A DNA stretch of 64,000 nucleotides from Pseudohoeflea sp964511625. Lineage in GTDB: Bacteria > Pseudomonadota > Alphaproteobacteria > Rhizobiales > Rhizobiaceae. The notes under the pieces were generated by a model. The model saw nothing but the letters and a program-made list of their open reading frames with translations, searched no databases and was not told the origin of the DNA. The stretch is taken from assembly GCA_964511625.1 (NCBI GenBank), contig CAZEJG010000021.1:1-64000 (forward strand), read 5' to 3'. Shown in pieces: positions 8,621 through 15,991 of this stretch. The position numbers and the translations under genes were made by a program. Position 1 is the first letter of the stretch, and each line of letters opens with the position of its first letter.

Positions 8621-9084
8621 GACAGAAGCCTTTCAATCGCACCGAAGGGCAGGGGCACGCGCAGCAGCTCCCCGAAGATGAGGAACAGGACGAGTGACAT
8701 TCCGATGCCTGTCGCTATCGATGCGACGGGCTTGCCGCCGGCTGTGAAGGCGAGGACGGCAATGAGAAGCGCCGTCGTGGCGATGAAGCCGAGGATCGGG
8801 GACAGATAAACCCAGGCGATGACGCTCAGGAGCACTGCAATGACCTTGAGCCCCGAGCGTCCCTTGAGCATGTCTCCAACGGAGACCAATGCGCCGCCTG
8901 CCGCCTTCAGGATCATGATGAGGCCGCACAGGATGAGGATCCCGCCGACGATGCGCGGGAAAAAAGCGGCTCCGAACTGCTGGCCAGGTATGGAGCGGAA
9001 ATGCAGGGTGCCGATAATCACGCCGATCCCGCCGAGGATTGTCAGGAGCCCGATGATGCGATCATTGATTTGCATGGCGTTCAT
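8617..9084 (-). CDS. Tripartite tricarboxylate transporter small permease (TctB)
   Basis: About 155 aa with four hydrophobic segments, in the usual TctB place between TctC and TctA; GILILCGLIMIL and a C-terminal FGELLRVPLPFG are family-like. The start is uncertain. ATG codons at 9084 and 9075 and a GTG at 9096 are all possible, and none has a good Shine-Dalgarno sequence. A perfect 13-bp hairpin ends three bases before the chosen ATG, so ribosome access here may depend on RNA structure. Confidence 0.82.
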   Translation of the reverse strand: MNAMQINDRIIGLLTILGGIGVIIGTLHFRSIPGQQFGAAFFPRIVGGILILCGLIMILKAAGGALVSVGDMLKGRSGLKVIAVLLSVIAWVYLSPILGFIATTALLIAVLAFTAGGKPVASIATGIGMSLVLFLIFGELLRVPLPFGAIERLLS

Positions 9085-9087
9085 GAC

Positions 9088-9120
9088 GCGTGACACCGGC
9101 TCGTCCGGCCGGTGTCACGC
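9088..9120 (-). promoter_or_regulatory. Intercistronic hairpin between tctC and tctB
   Basis: GCGTGACACCGGC (9088-9100) and GCCGGTGTCACGC (9108-9120) pair perfectly over 13 bp around a 7-base loop. There is no U-tract on the minus strand, so it is less likely a full terminator. More probable is a 3'-stabilising or attenuating element that raises TctC over TctAB, and it may also mask the tctB start. Confidence 0.75.
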
Positions 9121-9129
9121 TGTCTTCCG

Positions 9130-10089
9130 TTACTGGGCGATGCCGAGTTCGGTGAGCAGGGTCTTGGCTTCCGCCGAGAAGCTGGTGGCGAAGTCCGAGA
9201 AGGCTTCGGGGCCGTCGAAGACAGGCGTGATGCCGCGCTGTGCGAGCGCATCCTGAACCTGTGCGGTCGCGTGGGCCTTTTTGGCAGCTTCGGTGATCTT
9301 TGCCTTCACGTCCTCGGGCAGGCCCGCGGGAGCGCAGAGCGAGAACCAGTTGGACATCGACCAGTCGATGCCGCTTTCCTTCAGCGTCGGTACGTCCGGA
9401 TAGGCCGGCGAGCGCTCGTCGGCCATGATGGCGAGAACCTTCACTTCACCGGCATCGGCCAGTGCGCGGGCTTCGACCGGCGAACCGGTGAACATGGTGA
9501 TGCCGCCGGCGACCAGATCCTGCAACGCGGGCGCACCGCCTTGCGAGGGGATGAACTGGACCGTGTCGACGCTGTCGCCGGCCGCCTTCATCATGCCGGC
9601 TTCGGCCATATGCCATGGGCCGCCGATCCCCGAGCCGGATGCGGTCATGCCGCCATCCTTTGCTGCGGCGATCAAGTCTTTCACATTGTCGTAAGGGCTG
9701 TCGGCCTTGACCGTGACGCCGGCCGGAATGACGGCGAGACGCGAGATCAGGTCGAAGCTCGCCGGCGTGATCGGCGCGAGTCCCATGGTCTCGAAATAGG
9801 TGATTTCGGAGGTACATGCGCCCAGCGTGTAGCCGTCGGGTGTCGAGTTGGCGATGGCCGAATGACCGACGACGCCCGATCCGCCCGTGCGGTTGACCAC
9901 GTTGATGGGCTGGCCCATGGCTTCCTCGAAGCCCACGGCAAAGATGCGGATGATCGTGTCGGTACCGCCGCCCGCGCCCCACGGCACGATAATCGTCACC
10001 GGGCGTTCCGGATATTCGGCGAGAGCGGGAGTCGCGAAGAACGTGCCGATTGCGGCAGCTGCGACACTGAGTTTCAGGGCAAGTTTCAT
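9130..10089 (-). CDS. Tripartite tricarboxylate transporter binding protein (TctC/Bug family)
   Basis: 319 aa with a Sec signal peptide ending near ATPALAE. The Bug-family fingerprint YPERPVTIIVPWGAGGGTDT (residues 26-45) is present, as are VVNRTGGSGVVGHSAIA and the later GVPTL-like PDVPTLKESGID. It is a periplasmic receptor for a carboxylated ligand, working with TctA and TctB. It is the first gene of the tctCBA-lactonase unit. It is separated from the upstream PdxA-like gene by 141 bases that include a strong hairpin, so it probably has its own promoter. Confidence 0.93.
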   Translation of the reverse strand: MKLALKLSVAAAAIGTFFATPALAEYPERPVTIIVPWGAGGGTDTIIRIFAVGFEEAMGQPINVVNRTGGSGVVGHSAIANSTPDGYTLGACTSEITYFETMGLAPITPASFDLISRLAVIPAGVTVKADSPYDNVKDLIAAAKDGGMTASGSGIGGPWHMAEAGMMKAAGDSVDTVQFIPSQGGAPALQDLVAGGITMFTGSPVEARALADAGEVKVLAIMADERSPAYPDVPTLKESGIDWSMSNWFSLCAPAGLPEDVKAKITEAAKKAHATAQVQDALAQRGITPVFDGPEAFSDFATSFSAEAKTLLTELGIAQ

Positions 10090-10187
10090 TTGGGTCTCCT
10101 CCCAAGCTTTCAGTCTTTCGGCGTCGGGTCAGCTTGCGCTGATCGTCCGGTGCCGGCGTTCGTCCGACCGTAAAAAGTCGGCAAGAA

Positions 10188-10213
10188 CCGCACGCCAATG
10201 CTTCGGCGTGCGG
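10188..10213 (-). terminator. Hairpin terminator downstream of the PdxA-like gene
   Basis: CCGCACGCC (10188-10196) pairs with GGCGTGCGG (10205-10213) over nine bases with an 8-base loop, 18 bases past the stop of the PdxA-like gene on the minus strand. The minus-strand T-run comes only after about 15 bases. On the plus strand AATTTT follows directly. It probably ends the dehydratase-aldolase-GntR-PdxA transcript. Confidence 0.55.
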
Positions 10214-10230
10214 AATTTTCGTGCGGCAGC

Positions 10231-11238
10231 TCAGGCTGCTGCCTGTTTGTCCCAATTGGAAACCATGGTGCAGGCGATCTCGAAGGCTGCGCGGGTAGCC
10301 CCCACGTCTGCCTTGCCCTGGCCCGCAATGTCGAAAGCGGTGCCGTGGGCGGGCGTGGACACCGGAACGGGAAGTCCGCCCTGAACGGTCACACCGCGAT
10401 CGAAGCCGAGCAGCTTCAGCGCGATCTGGCCCTGGTCGTGATACATGGTGACCACGGCGTCGATCTCCTTGCGGGTCACTTTCAGAAATACCGTGTCCGA
10501 GGGCAGGGGACCGGTCACGGCCATCTGGGTTTTCGCCAGTTCCTGCACCGCCGGTTCGATCACGTCGATTTCCTCGCGACCGAAATTGCCGCCGTCTCCG
10601 GCATGCGGATTGAGCGCTGCCACGGCGATGCGCGGACGGTCGAAGCCGGCGCTGCGCAGCGTGCGGTCGATCAGGTGCGTCGCTTCCTTGATGCGGTCGC
10701 CGGTGATCGTTTCGGCGACATCCTTGAGCGCGATATGGCTGGTGACGCGGCTCGTCCACATGCCATCGAGCGTGTTGAGTTCGGAGATGTAGGAGGTCAC
10801 GCCGAGCTTTTCTGCCATGTAGTGCAACTCGTCCGAATGGCCGATGCCAGCCAGGTGCATCGAAGCCTTGTTGAACGGTGCGAAGACGATAGCATTGATG
10901 ACGCCGGCCTGGACGAATGCGAGCGCCTGGTCGAGAACGCGCAGCGTCGAGCGGCCCGACGCCTCGGTGTTCTCGCCGATCTTGATTTCGTCATCGGCGA
11001 TGGTGTGCATCGGGTGAAATGCGAAACGTTCGGCGGCTGTCCAGTCGTCCTTGGAGGCATCGACTTCGGTCATCGTGTGTTCGATGCCTGCCTGTTTCTG
11101 CCCCAGTTCGAAAACGTTGCGGTCGCCGATCAGCAGGATGTCGGCCTTCTTGGCGCAATCATCGGCGAGAAGCCGGGCGACCAGTTCCGGGCCGATGCCG
11201 CTGGGATCGCCGGGAATTACTCCGATCTTCGGGGCCAT
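10231..11238 (-). CDS. PdxA-family NAD-dependent dehydrogenase (sugar-acid paralog)
   Basis: 335 aa with the PdxA fold. GVIPGDPSGIGPEL lies at the N-terminus and the metal-binding histidines at about H168 (VTSHIAL), H212 (NPHAGD) and H267 (YHDQG), followed by PAHGTAFDIAG. PdxA itself oxidises 4-phosphohydroxy-threonine. Paralogs in catabolic clusters oxidise and decarboxylate phosphorylated or free hydroxy acids. No DUF1537 kinase adjoins this copy, unlike the second PdxA at 28708, so its substrate may be different. The ATG at 11238 is preferred because GGAG stands seven bases before it. It follows the GntR gene by 13 bases. Confidence 0.85.
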   Translation of the reverse strand: MAPKIGVIPGDPSGIGPELVARLLADDCAKKADILLIGDRNVFELGQKQAGIEHTMTEVDASKDDWTAAERFAFHPMHTIADDEIKIGENTEASGRSTLRVLDQALAFVQAGVINAIVFAPFNKASMHLAGIGHSDELHYMAEKLGVTSYISELNTLDGMWTSRVTSHIALKDVAETITGDRIKEATHLIDRTLRSAGFDRPRIAVAALNPHAGDGGNFGREEIDVIEPAVQELAKTQMAVTGPLPSDTVFLKVTRKEIDAVVTMYHDQGQIALKLLGFDRGVTVQGGLPVPVSTPAHGTAFDIAGQGKADVGATRAAFEIACTMVSNWDKQAAA

Positions 11239-11251
11239 GGGTGTCTCCATT

Positions 11252-11959
11252 CTAGGTATGAGCTCGTTCGTTGAGAACGTTGGTGATGTTCTTGACGGTC
11301 GACGACAGATGGGCGCGCAGCGCCTCGGCTGTCGCCGTCGCATCGCGGCGGACAAGAGCCTCGACGATTGCGCGGTGTTCCGCGAAGGTCTGGCTGCGTC
11401 CGGGATTGCGTTGGGAGGACAGGAACCGGGCGCGCCACAGACGGGCGTTGTACTTGCCGTGCGTGTCGATCAGCGGCTGGTTGCCGGTCGCCTGGACGAT
11501 GGTTTCGTGAATCTTCATGTCGAGCTGGAAGGACTCGATGGGTAAAAGCGTGCCGTCACCCTCTTCCATGCGTTTCTGGAAGTCAGCGACCCGCTCGATA
11601 TCCTCGTCGGAGGCGTTGGCGCAGGCAAGTTCGCCGGCGAGCGCTTCGAGCGCGCCCATGACGACGAGGTTCTGGACGATGTCGGCGAGCTTGGGATTTG
11701 CCACCTGCGGCCGGCGGGTGACCGAATATTCGATCAGCCCGTCCTGTTCGAGGATCGTCAGCGCCTTGGTCAGCGGCGTGCGGCTGATGCCGAGCGCGCT
11801 TGCGACTTCGCGCTCGGAGATTTGTGCGCCCGCGGGGAGTTTTTCGAGAAGAATGAGTTCGCGGAGCTTTTCCGCCGCGATCTCCACCAGAGTGGAGCGC
11901 GGACGCTCCAGCTCGAACTCGGTATCCTTCAGGTCGAAAATCTCCGGCTTGCGCTGCAT
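11252..11959 (-). CDS. GntR family regulator, FadR/FCD subfamily
   Basis: 235 aa. A winged helix occupies about residues 20-90 (LRELILLEKLPAGAQISEREVASALGISRTPLTKAL), followed by an all-helical FCD ligand domain with metal-binding His residues (KIHETIV and FAEHRAIVEAL). Such regulators sense a sugar acid or its dehydration product. Being cotranscribed with the dehydratase and aldolase suggests autoregulation. The AT-rich palindromes at 14142-14180, between the divergent dehydratase and dctP genes, are the best operator candidates. The start is the ATG at 11959, two bases downstream of the aldolase stop. Confidence 0.88.
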   Translation of the reverse strand: MQRKPEIFDLKDTEFELERPRSTLVEIAAEKLRELILLEKLPAGAQISEREVASALGISRTPLTKALTILEQDGLIEYSVTRRPQVANPKLADIVQNLVVMGALEALAGELACANASDEDIERVADFQKRMEEGDGTLLPIESFQLDMKIHETIVQATGNQPLIDTHGKYNARLWRARFLSSQRNPGRSQTFAEHRAIVEALVRRDATATAEALRAHLSSTVKNITNVLNERAHT

Positions 11960-11961
11960 CT

Positions 11962-12873
11962 TTATTTCCCCCAGTTGAGAACCACCGGCTCCAGCGGCCG
12001 GATCAGCCTCAATAGGGCCTCTCGCGTCTGCGAATGCAACGGCATTATGGGATGCCGGCAGAATTCGGAGCGGATGACGCCGCCCTCCACCATCGCCGCC
12101 TTGGCGGAACGGAAGCCGCACTGACGGTTCTCGTGGTTGATCGCCGGCAGCACCCGCGCATAGGCCGTCGTCGCCGCCTCGATGTCACCGTTCGCCATGT
12201 GATCAAGCACCGGCTTGATCTGGTCGGGGATCATCGCGCTGGTCATCGCACCTGTGGCGCCGGCCTCCAGGTCGGCCAGGAGGGTGATCGCTTCCTCGCC
12301 GTCGAAGGGACCCTCGATGGCATCGCCGCCGAGGGCGATCAGGTCGCGCAGCTTGGCGGCGGCCTGCGCACATTCGATCTTGAACAGCTTCACCATTTCG
12401 ATCTCGCGCGCCATCCGCACGAGGAGAGGAACCGGCAGATCCACGCCCGAAAGCGGTGCGTCCTGGACCATGATCGGCAGGCCGACATCGCCGACGCGCT
12501 TGAACTGCTCGAAGGTCTGCTCGGCCGATCCCTTGAGAAGCGCGCCGTGATAGGGCGGCATCATCATCACCATGGCCGCGCCGTGATCCTTGGCGTGCTG
12601 CGCCCGGTCGACAGCAATCGGCGTGGCGTAATGGCTGATGGTGACGATCACCGGCAGCCGGCCGTCCATGTGTGCCAGCGACAGTTCCGTAAGCTTCCGG
12701 CGCTCTTCGTCGGTGATGAGGAACTGCTCGGAAAAGTTCGCCAGGATGCAGACGCCGTCATTGCCCTGATCGACCATGCAGTCGATCACGCGCTTCATGC
12801 CGTCATAGTCGACCGTGCCGTCCTCGTTGAACGGCGTCGGCGCGACCGGCCATATGCCCGAGTAGCGGCTCAT
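11962..12873 (-). CDS. DHDPS/N-acetylneuraminate-lyase superfamily enzyme (sugar-acid aldolase or dehydratase)
   Basis: 303-aa TIM barrel. The Schiff-base lysine is K165 in VKLFKIE, and the N-terminal VAPTPFNEDGTVD is typical. The usual YNxP motif that carries the proton-relay tyrosine reads QDAP here (about residues 137-140), an atypical active site. By context it should act on a 2-keto-3-deoxy sugar acid made by the adjacent enolase-superfamily dehydratase, either cleaving it or dehydrating it further. Its ATG region overlaps the dehydratase stop by four bases. The family assignment is firm; the reaction is inferred. Confidence 0.85.
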   Translation of the reverse strand: MSRYSGIWPVAPTPFNEDGTVDYDGMKRVIDCMVDQGNDGVCILANFSEQFLITDEERRKLTELSLAHMDGRLPVIVTISHYATPIAVDRAQHAKDHGAAMVMMMPPYHGALLKGSAEQTFEQFKRVGDVGLPIMVQDAPLSGVDLPVPLLVRMAREIEMVKLFKIECAQAAAKLRDLIALGGDAIEGPFDGEEAITLLADLEAGATGAMTSAMIPDQIKPVLDHMANGDIEAATTAYARVLPAINHENRQCGFRSAKAAMVEGGVIRSEFCRHPIMPLHSQTREALLRLIRPLEPVVLNWGK

Positions 12874-14048
12874 TCGTAAATCTCGAAATGCTTGAGGTGC
12901 TTGTCGGAGATGGTGATGCCGAGGCCCGGCTTGTCGTCGTCGAGCTGCAGGAAGCCGTCCACGGCTTCAGGGTCGCCCTCGAAGATGTAGTAGAAGAGCT
13001 CGTTGCCGACCTCGACGTCGAAGACCGGGAAGTACTCGCTGATCGGGCAGTTCACGTTCGCCATGGTGAGGTGATAGTTGTGCACCTGCCCGGCATGCGG
13101 GATCACCGGAATCTGGGCAGCTTCCGCAATCGCGTTGATCTTCTGGGCCGCAGTGATGCCGCCGACGCGGTTGGTGTCGTACTGCAGGACGCTGACGGCC
13201 TTGCGGTTGATCAGTTCGGCGCAGCCGATGATGGAGAATTCATGCTCGCCGCCCGAAATGGGGACGATGTTCATGGCGTTGAGTTCAGCATAGCCGGCCA
13301 CGTCGTCGGCGATCACCGGCTCTTCCAGCCAGCGCGGCTCGTACTTCGCGAGCTTAGGCAGCATGCGCTTGGCGTAGTCGAGGTTCCAGCCCATGTAGCA
13401 TTCGAGCATGAGATCGTTGTCGTAGCCGATGACCTCGCGGACCGCCTCGACACGCTTGAGGTTTTCGCGCATGCCGGCCATGCCGTCCTTCGGGCCGTAA
13501 CCGAAGCGGGATTTGTAGCCGGTGTAGCCGTTTTTCATGGCTTCCTCGGCTTCCTTCTGCATCGACTCGATGGAGCCGGCGTAGAGCTTGGAATAGTAGA
13601 CCGGGATCTTTTCCTTGGTGCGTCCGCCGAGAAGCTTGAACACCGGCTTGCCGGTCAGCTTGCCCATCAGGTCCCAGATGGCGATGTCGATGGCCGAGAT
13701 CGCGGTCATACCGATGCCCTTGCGGCCCCAGGCATGGGTCCGGCGGTACATCTTTTCCCAGATATAGGCGTAGTCGAACGGATCCTCGCCGATGACGAGG
13801 GGTGCATACCAGTCGTCGATCGCTTTCTTGACGACGGTGGGAGCGAGGGCTGCGTTGCCGATGCCGATCGTGCCGTCCTCGGTTTCCACTTCGCAGGTCA
13901 GCCACTGGTGGAAGCGGAAAGACGCCATGGCGTCACCCTTCATCCACAGGGCGTCCGAGGCATTGGTGCAGAAATTGCCGGACGGCGGCACGGTCGGCCC
14001 GGTCCAGTTCCACACACGTGTCCGCACGGATTTGATCTTGGTCATCAA
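12870..14048 (-). CDS. Enolase-superfamily sugar-acid dehydratase, rhamnonate-dehydratase-like
   Basis: 392 aa with the mandelate racemase/enolase two-domain fold. The three metal ligands are visible in LMLECYMGW, RWLEEPV and SGGEHEF, and a catalytic histidine in VIPHAGQVHNYH. The segment YKSRFGYGPKDGMAG resembles L-rhamnonate dehydratase (KMPTHWGPHDGDAG in E. coli RhmD). It should dehydrate an aldonic acid to a 2-keto-3-deoxy acid for the next enzyme. It is first in the minus-strand operon, divergent from a second TRAP importer. L-rhamnonate, L-lyxonate or L-fuconate-type substrates remain possible. Confidence 0.85.
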   Translation of the reverse strand: MMTKIKSVRTRVWNWTGPTVPPSGNFCTNASDALWMKGDAMASFRFHQWLTCEVETEDGTIGIGNAALAPTVVKKAIDDWYAPLVIGEDPFDYAYIWEKMYRRTHAWGRKGIGMTAISAIDIAIWDLMGKLTGKPVFKLLGGRTKEKIPVYYSKLYAGSIESMQKEAEEAMKNGYTGYKSRFGYGPKDGMAGMRENLKRVEAVREVIGYDNDLMLECYMGWNLDYAKRMLPKLAKYEPRWLEEPVIADDVAGYAELNAMNIVPISGGEHEFSIIGCAELINRKAVSVLQYDTNRVGGITAAQKINAIAEAAQIPVIPHAGQVHNYHLTMANVNCPISEYFPVFDVEVGNELFYYIFEGDPEAVDGFLQLDDDKPGLGITISDKHLKHFEIYE

Positions 14049-14100
14049 CTACTCCCTTGAGCCAATTTTGCGTCCCGTTCCGCCGCTCCAGGCCGGCGCC

Positions 14101-14129
14101 GTGACGAATGATGTTGACATGTCTATAAT
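14101..14129 (+). promoter_or_regulatory. Candidate sigma70 promoter for the plus-strand TRAP operon
   Basis: A perfect TATAAT at 14124-14129 has GTGACG (4/6 match to TTGACA) 17 bases upstream at 14101-14106. A start site near 14136 would lie about 250 bases before dctP and just ahead of the AT-rich palindromes. This is one of the few AT-rich stretches in the window. Confidence 0.5.
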
Positions 14130-14141
14130 CCTGTAGTTGGT

Positions 14142-14180
14142 ATTTTGGAATGCCAAAATTCTAAAATCCCAAAAGATTTT
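14142..14180. promoter_or_regulatory. Candidate operator pair in the divergent promoter region
   Basis: ATTTTGG (14142-14148) and CCAAAAT (14153-14159) form a perfect inverted repeat around AATG. AAAATC (14163-14168) and GATTTT (14175-14180) form a second around CCAAAA. Both sit right after the predicted start site of the TRAP operon and upstream of the divergent dehydratase operon, a good place for the GntR protein encoded at 11252-11959 to control both sides. Confidence 0.55.
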
Positions 14181-14383
14181 GATCGGCATGGTGAGGAGGC
14201 GCGGACAATGCGGACTGAAGTTTTGTGGATGCCGGGGGGTGGGAGCCTGCTCATGGAGAGCAGCGACAGCCTGTCTGCACTCACTTGTCCGCTCGAAGTC
14301 TCCCGCCGTTTCTGACGCTCGAAAAAAGCAATCAAACCGGAAGGCGATATCGCCACGGTTCCATGACAACTGGAGGAAAATTC
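14181..14383. other. Long 5' leader of the TRAP operon
   Basis: About 200 bases between the operator region and dctP without a recognisable gene. AGGA-type Shine-Dalgarno and ATG pairs are absent until the dctP ribosome binding site at 14372-14376. No conserved riboswitch structure was recognised. Confidence 0.35.
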
Positions 14384-15367
14384 ATGGCTTCTGCACTCAA
14401 GACAATCGTTGCCGGTATCTTCGCGTCGGCGGTTTCGCTGGCGGCGCTGCCGGCGCAGGCCGACACCTATATCGTGGCGGTCGGTGCCGCATCGAACAGC
14501 CTCCAGGGCAAGAGCGCCGCGCGCTTCGCCGAGCAACTGCAGGCCAAGCTCGGCGATGAACACAAGGTCGAATTCTATGCCGACGCACAGCTCGGCGATG
14601 AAAAGGAGCTGATGCAGAAACTGCGTCTCGGCACCGTCCAGTTCACGCTGATCTCGTCGATCATGCCCAACGTCGCGCCGGAATTTGCGTTGTTCGACAT
14701 GCCGTTCCTGGTGAAAGACCGCGAGCATCTCAAGGCGATCGACAAGAACATCGTGCAGGCCGATCTCGCGCCGCTCGCCGAAAAGGCCGGGCTTCACGTT
14801 CTCTCCACCTGGGAAAACGGCTTCCGCCAGATCACCAACAACACCCGCCCGATCAACACTCCCGCCGATCTCGAGGGCCTGAAGATCCGCACCCCGTCCT
14901 CGGAATGGCGCGTCGCGATGTTCAAGGAATGGGGCGCCAACCCGACGCCGATGTCGTTCTCGGAAGTGTTCGTGGCGCTGCAGACCGGCACCATGGACGG
15001 TCAGGAAAATCCGCTCACCAACATTGTCGGGGCGAATTTCCAGGAAGTGCAGAAATATCTCAGCCTCACCGGCCACGTCTATTCGCCGACCTACCTGACA
15101 ACCGGCGCGAACACCTGGGGCGATCTGCCCGAGGATGTGAAGACCGCCGTCGCTGAGGTTGCAGCCGAGGTGCAGGACTGGTCGTTGCAGACAGGCGAGA
15201 CCGCCGACAAGGAGCTCGTCGAGGAGGTCCGTGCCGCCGGCGTCGAGATCAACGAGGCCGACAAGGACGCCTTCATCAAGGCATCGGCTCCCGTCTACGA
15301 GGCGTTCTCCAAGAAGGTGTCGGGCGGCGGCGATCTCGTCAGCCGCGCTCAGGCGCTCGCAGAGTAA
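14384..15367 (+). CDS. TRAP transporter periplasmic substrate-binding protein (DctP), second system
   Basis: 327 aa. The Sec signal peptide ends near LPAQAD. The mature protein has the DctP hallmarks QLGDEKELMQKLRLGTVQF, NNTRPINTPADLEGLKIRTP and ALQTGTMDGQENPLTN. The start is the ATG at 14384 with GGAGG seven bases before it. It captures a carboxylate for the DctQM pair that follows. It is divergent from the sugar-acid dehydratase operon and probably shares its operators. The protein differs clearly from the DctP at 5228, so this is a second importer rather than a recent duplicate. Confidence 0.94.
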   Translation: MASALKTIVAGIFASAVSLAALPAQADTYIVAVGAASNSLQGKSAARFAEQLQAKLGDEHKVEFYADAQLGDEKELMQKLRLGTVQFTLISSIMPNVAPEFALFDMPFLVKDREHLKAIDKNIVQADLAPLAEKAGLHVLSTWENGFRQITNNTRPINTPADLEGLKIRTPSSEWRVAMFKEWGANPTPMSFSEVFVALQTGTMDGQENPLTNIVGANFQEVQKYLSLTGHVYSPTYLTTGANTWGDLPEDVKTAVAEVAAEVQDWSLQTGETADKELVEEVRAAGVEINEADKDAFIKASAPVYEAFSKKVSGGGDLVSRAQALAE

Positions 15368-15380
15368 TCCATTTGAAATG

Positions 15381-15406
15381 CCCCGTCCGGCGCCTGCCGG
15401 GCGGGG
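15381..15406 (+). promoter_or_regulatory. Intercistronic hairpin between dctP and dctQ
   Basis: CCCCGTCCGGC (15381-15391) pairs with GCCGGGCGGGG (15396-15406) over 11 bp with one G-U and a GCCT tetraloop, 13 bases after the dctP stop. No T-run follows, so read-through into dctQM is expected. It is likely a stabilising or attenuating element favouring DctP. Confidence 0.75.
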
Positions 15407-15430
15407 TCATCTGACTTGAGGGAGGGTGAC

Positions 15431-15991
15431 ATGATCGCCTTGTTCGAGCGCGTGCTGCTGCGGATCATCGAGACGATCTGCCTCGTGCTTCTCGTCGCCC
15501 TGGCGGCATCCGTGGTCTATTCGACAACCATGCGCTATCTCGGCTCATCGCCGACATGGTACGACGAGATGGCGAGCGTCATGCTGGCCTGGCTCACCTA
15601 TTTCGGTGCGACCTACGCAGTCTTCATGCGCCAGCACATGAGCTTTTCCGGGCTCGTCACCGCCTTGCCGAAGGGACCGGCCGTCGCGCTTGCCCTGTTT
15701 TCCGAGTTGCTGGTGATTGGCTATTTCGCCGTCGTGGCCTGGTACGGCAACGCCGTTCTGGCGGTCGCGAAATGGGATGCGCTGCTGAGCCTGCCCTGGG
15801 TCAGTCTCGATATCGTCCAGTCCGTCATACCCGTCACGTCCGTCCTCATGATCATCGGAGCGCTTCTCACGCTGCCGCGCGCGCTTCGCAATGCAGCCGA
15901 GGGTGTCGACCACGAACATCTCGAAATCGAGCATGCCATCGCGGAGGCGGAAGCAGAAGCCTCGGCCATGACCCGCAGGGAGGCGCGGTAA
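15431..15991 (+). CDS. TRAP transporter small permease (DctQ), second system
   Basis: 186 aa with four membrane segments and the DctQ motif GSSPTWYDEMASVMLAWLTYFG (about residues 37-58). The C-terminus is a long acidic tail (EHLEIEHAIAEAEAEASAM), longer than usual for the family. The ATG at 15431 follows GGAGGGTGAC directly upstream. Its stop overlaps the next gene's start as TAATG, so DctM translation is coupled. Confidence 0.9.
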   Translation: MIALFERVLLRIIETICLVLLVALAASVVYSTTMRYLGSSPTWYDEMASVMLAWLTYFGATYAVFMRQHMSFSGLVTALPKGPAVALALFSELLVIGYFAVVAWYGNAVLAVAKWDALLSLPWVSLDIVQSVIPVTSVLMIIGALLTLPRALRNAAEGVDHEHLEIEHAIAEAEAEASAMTRREAR

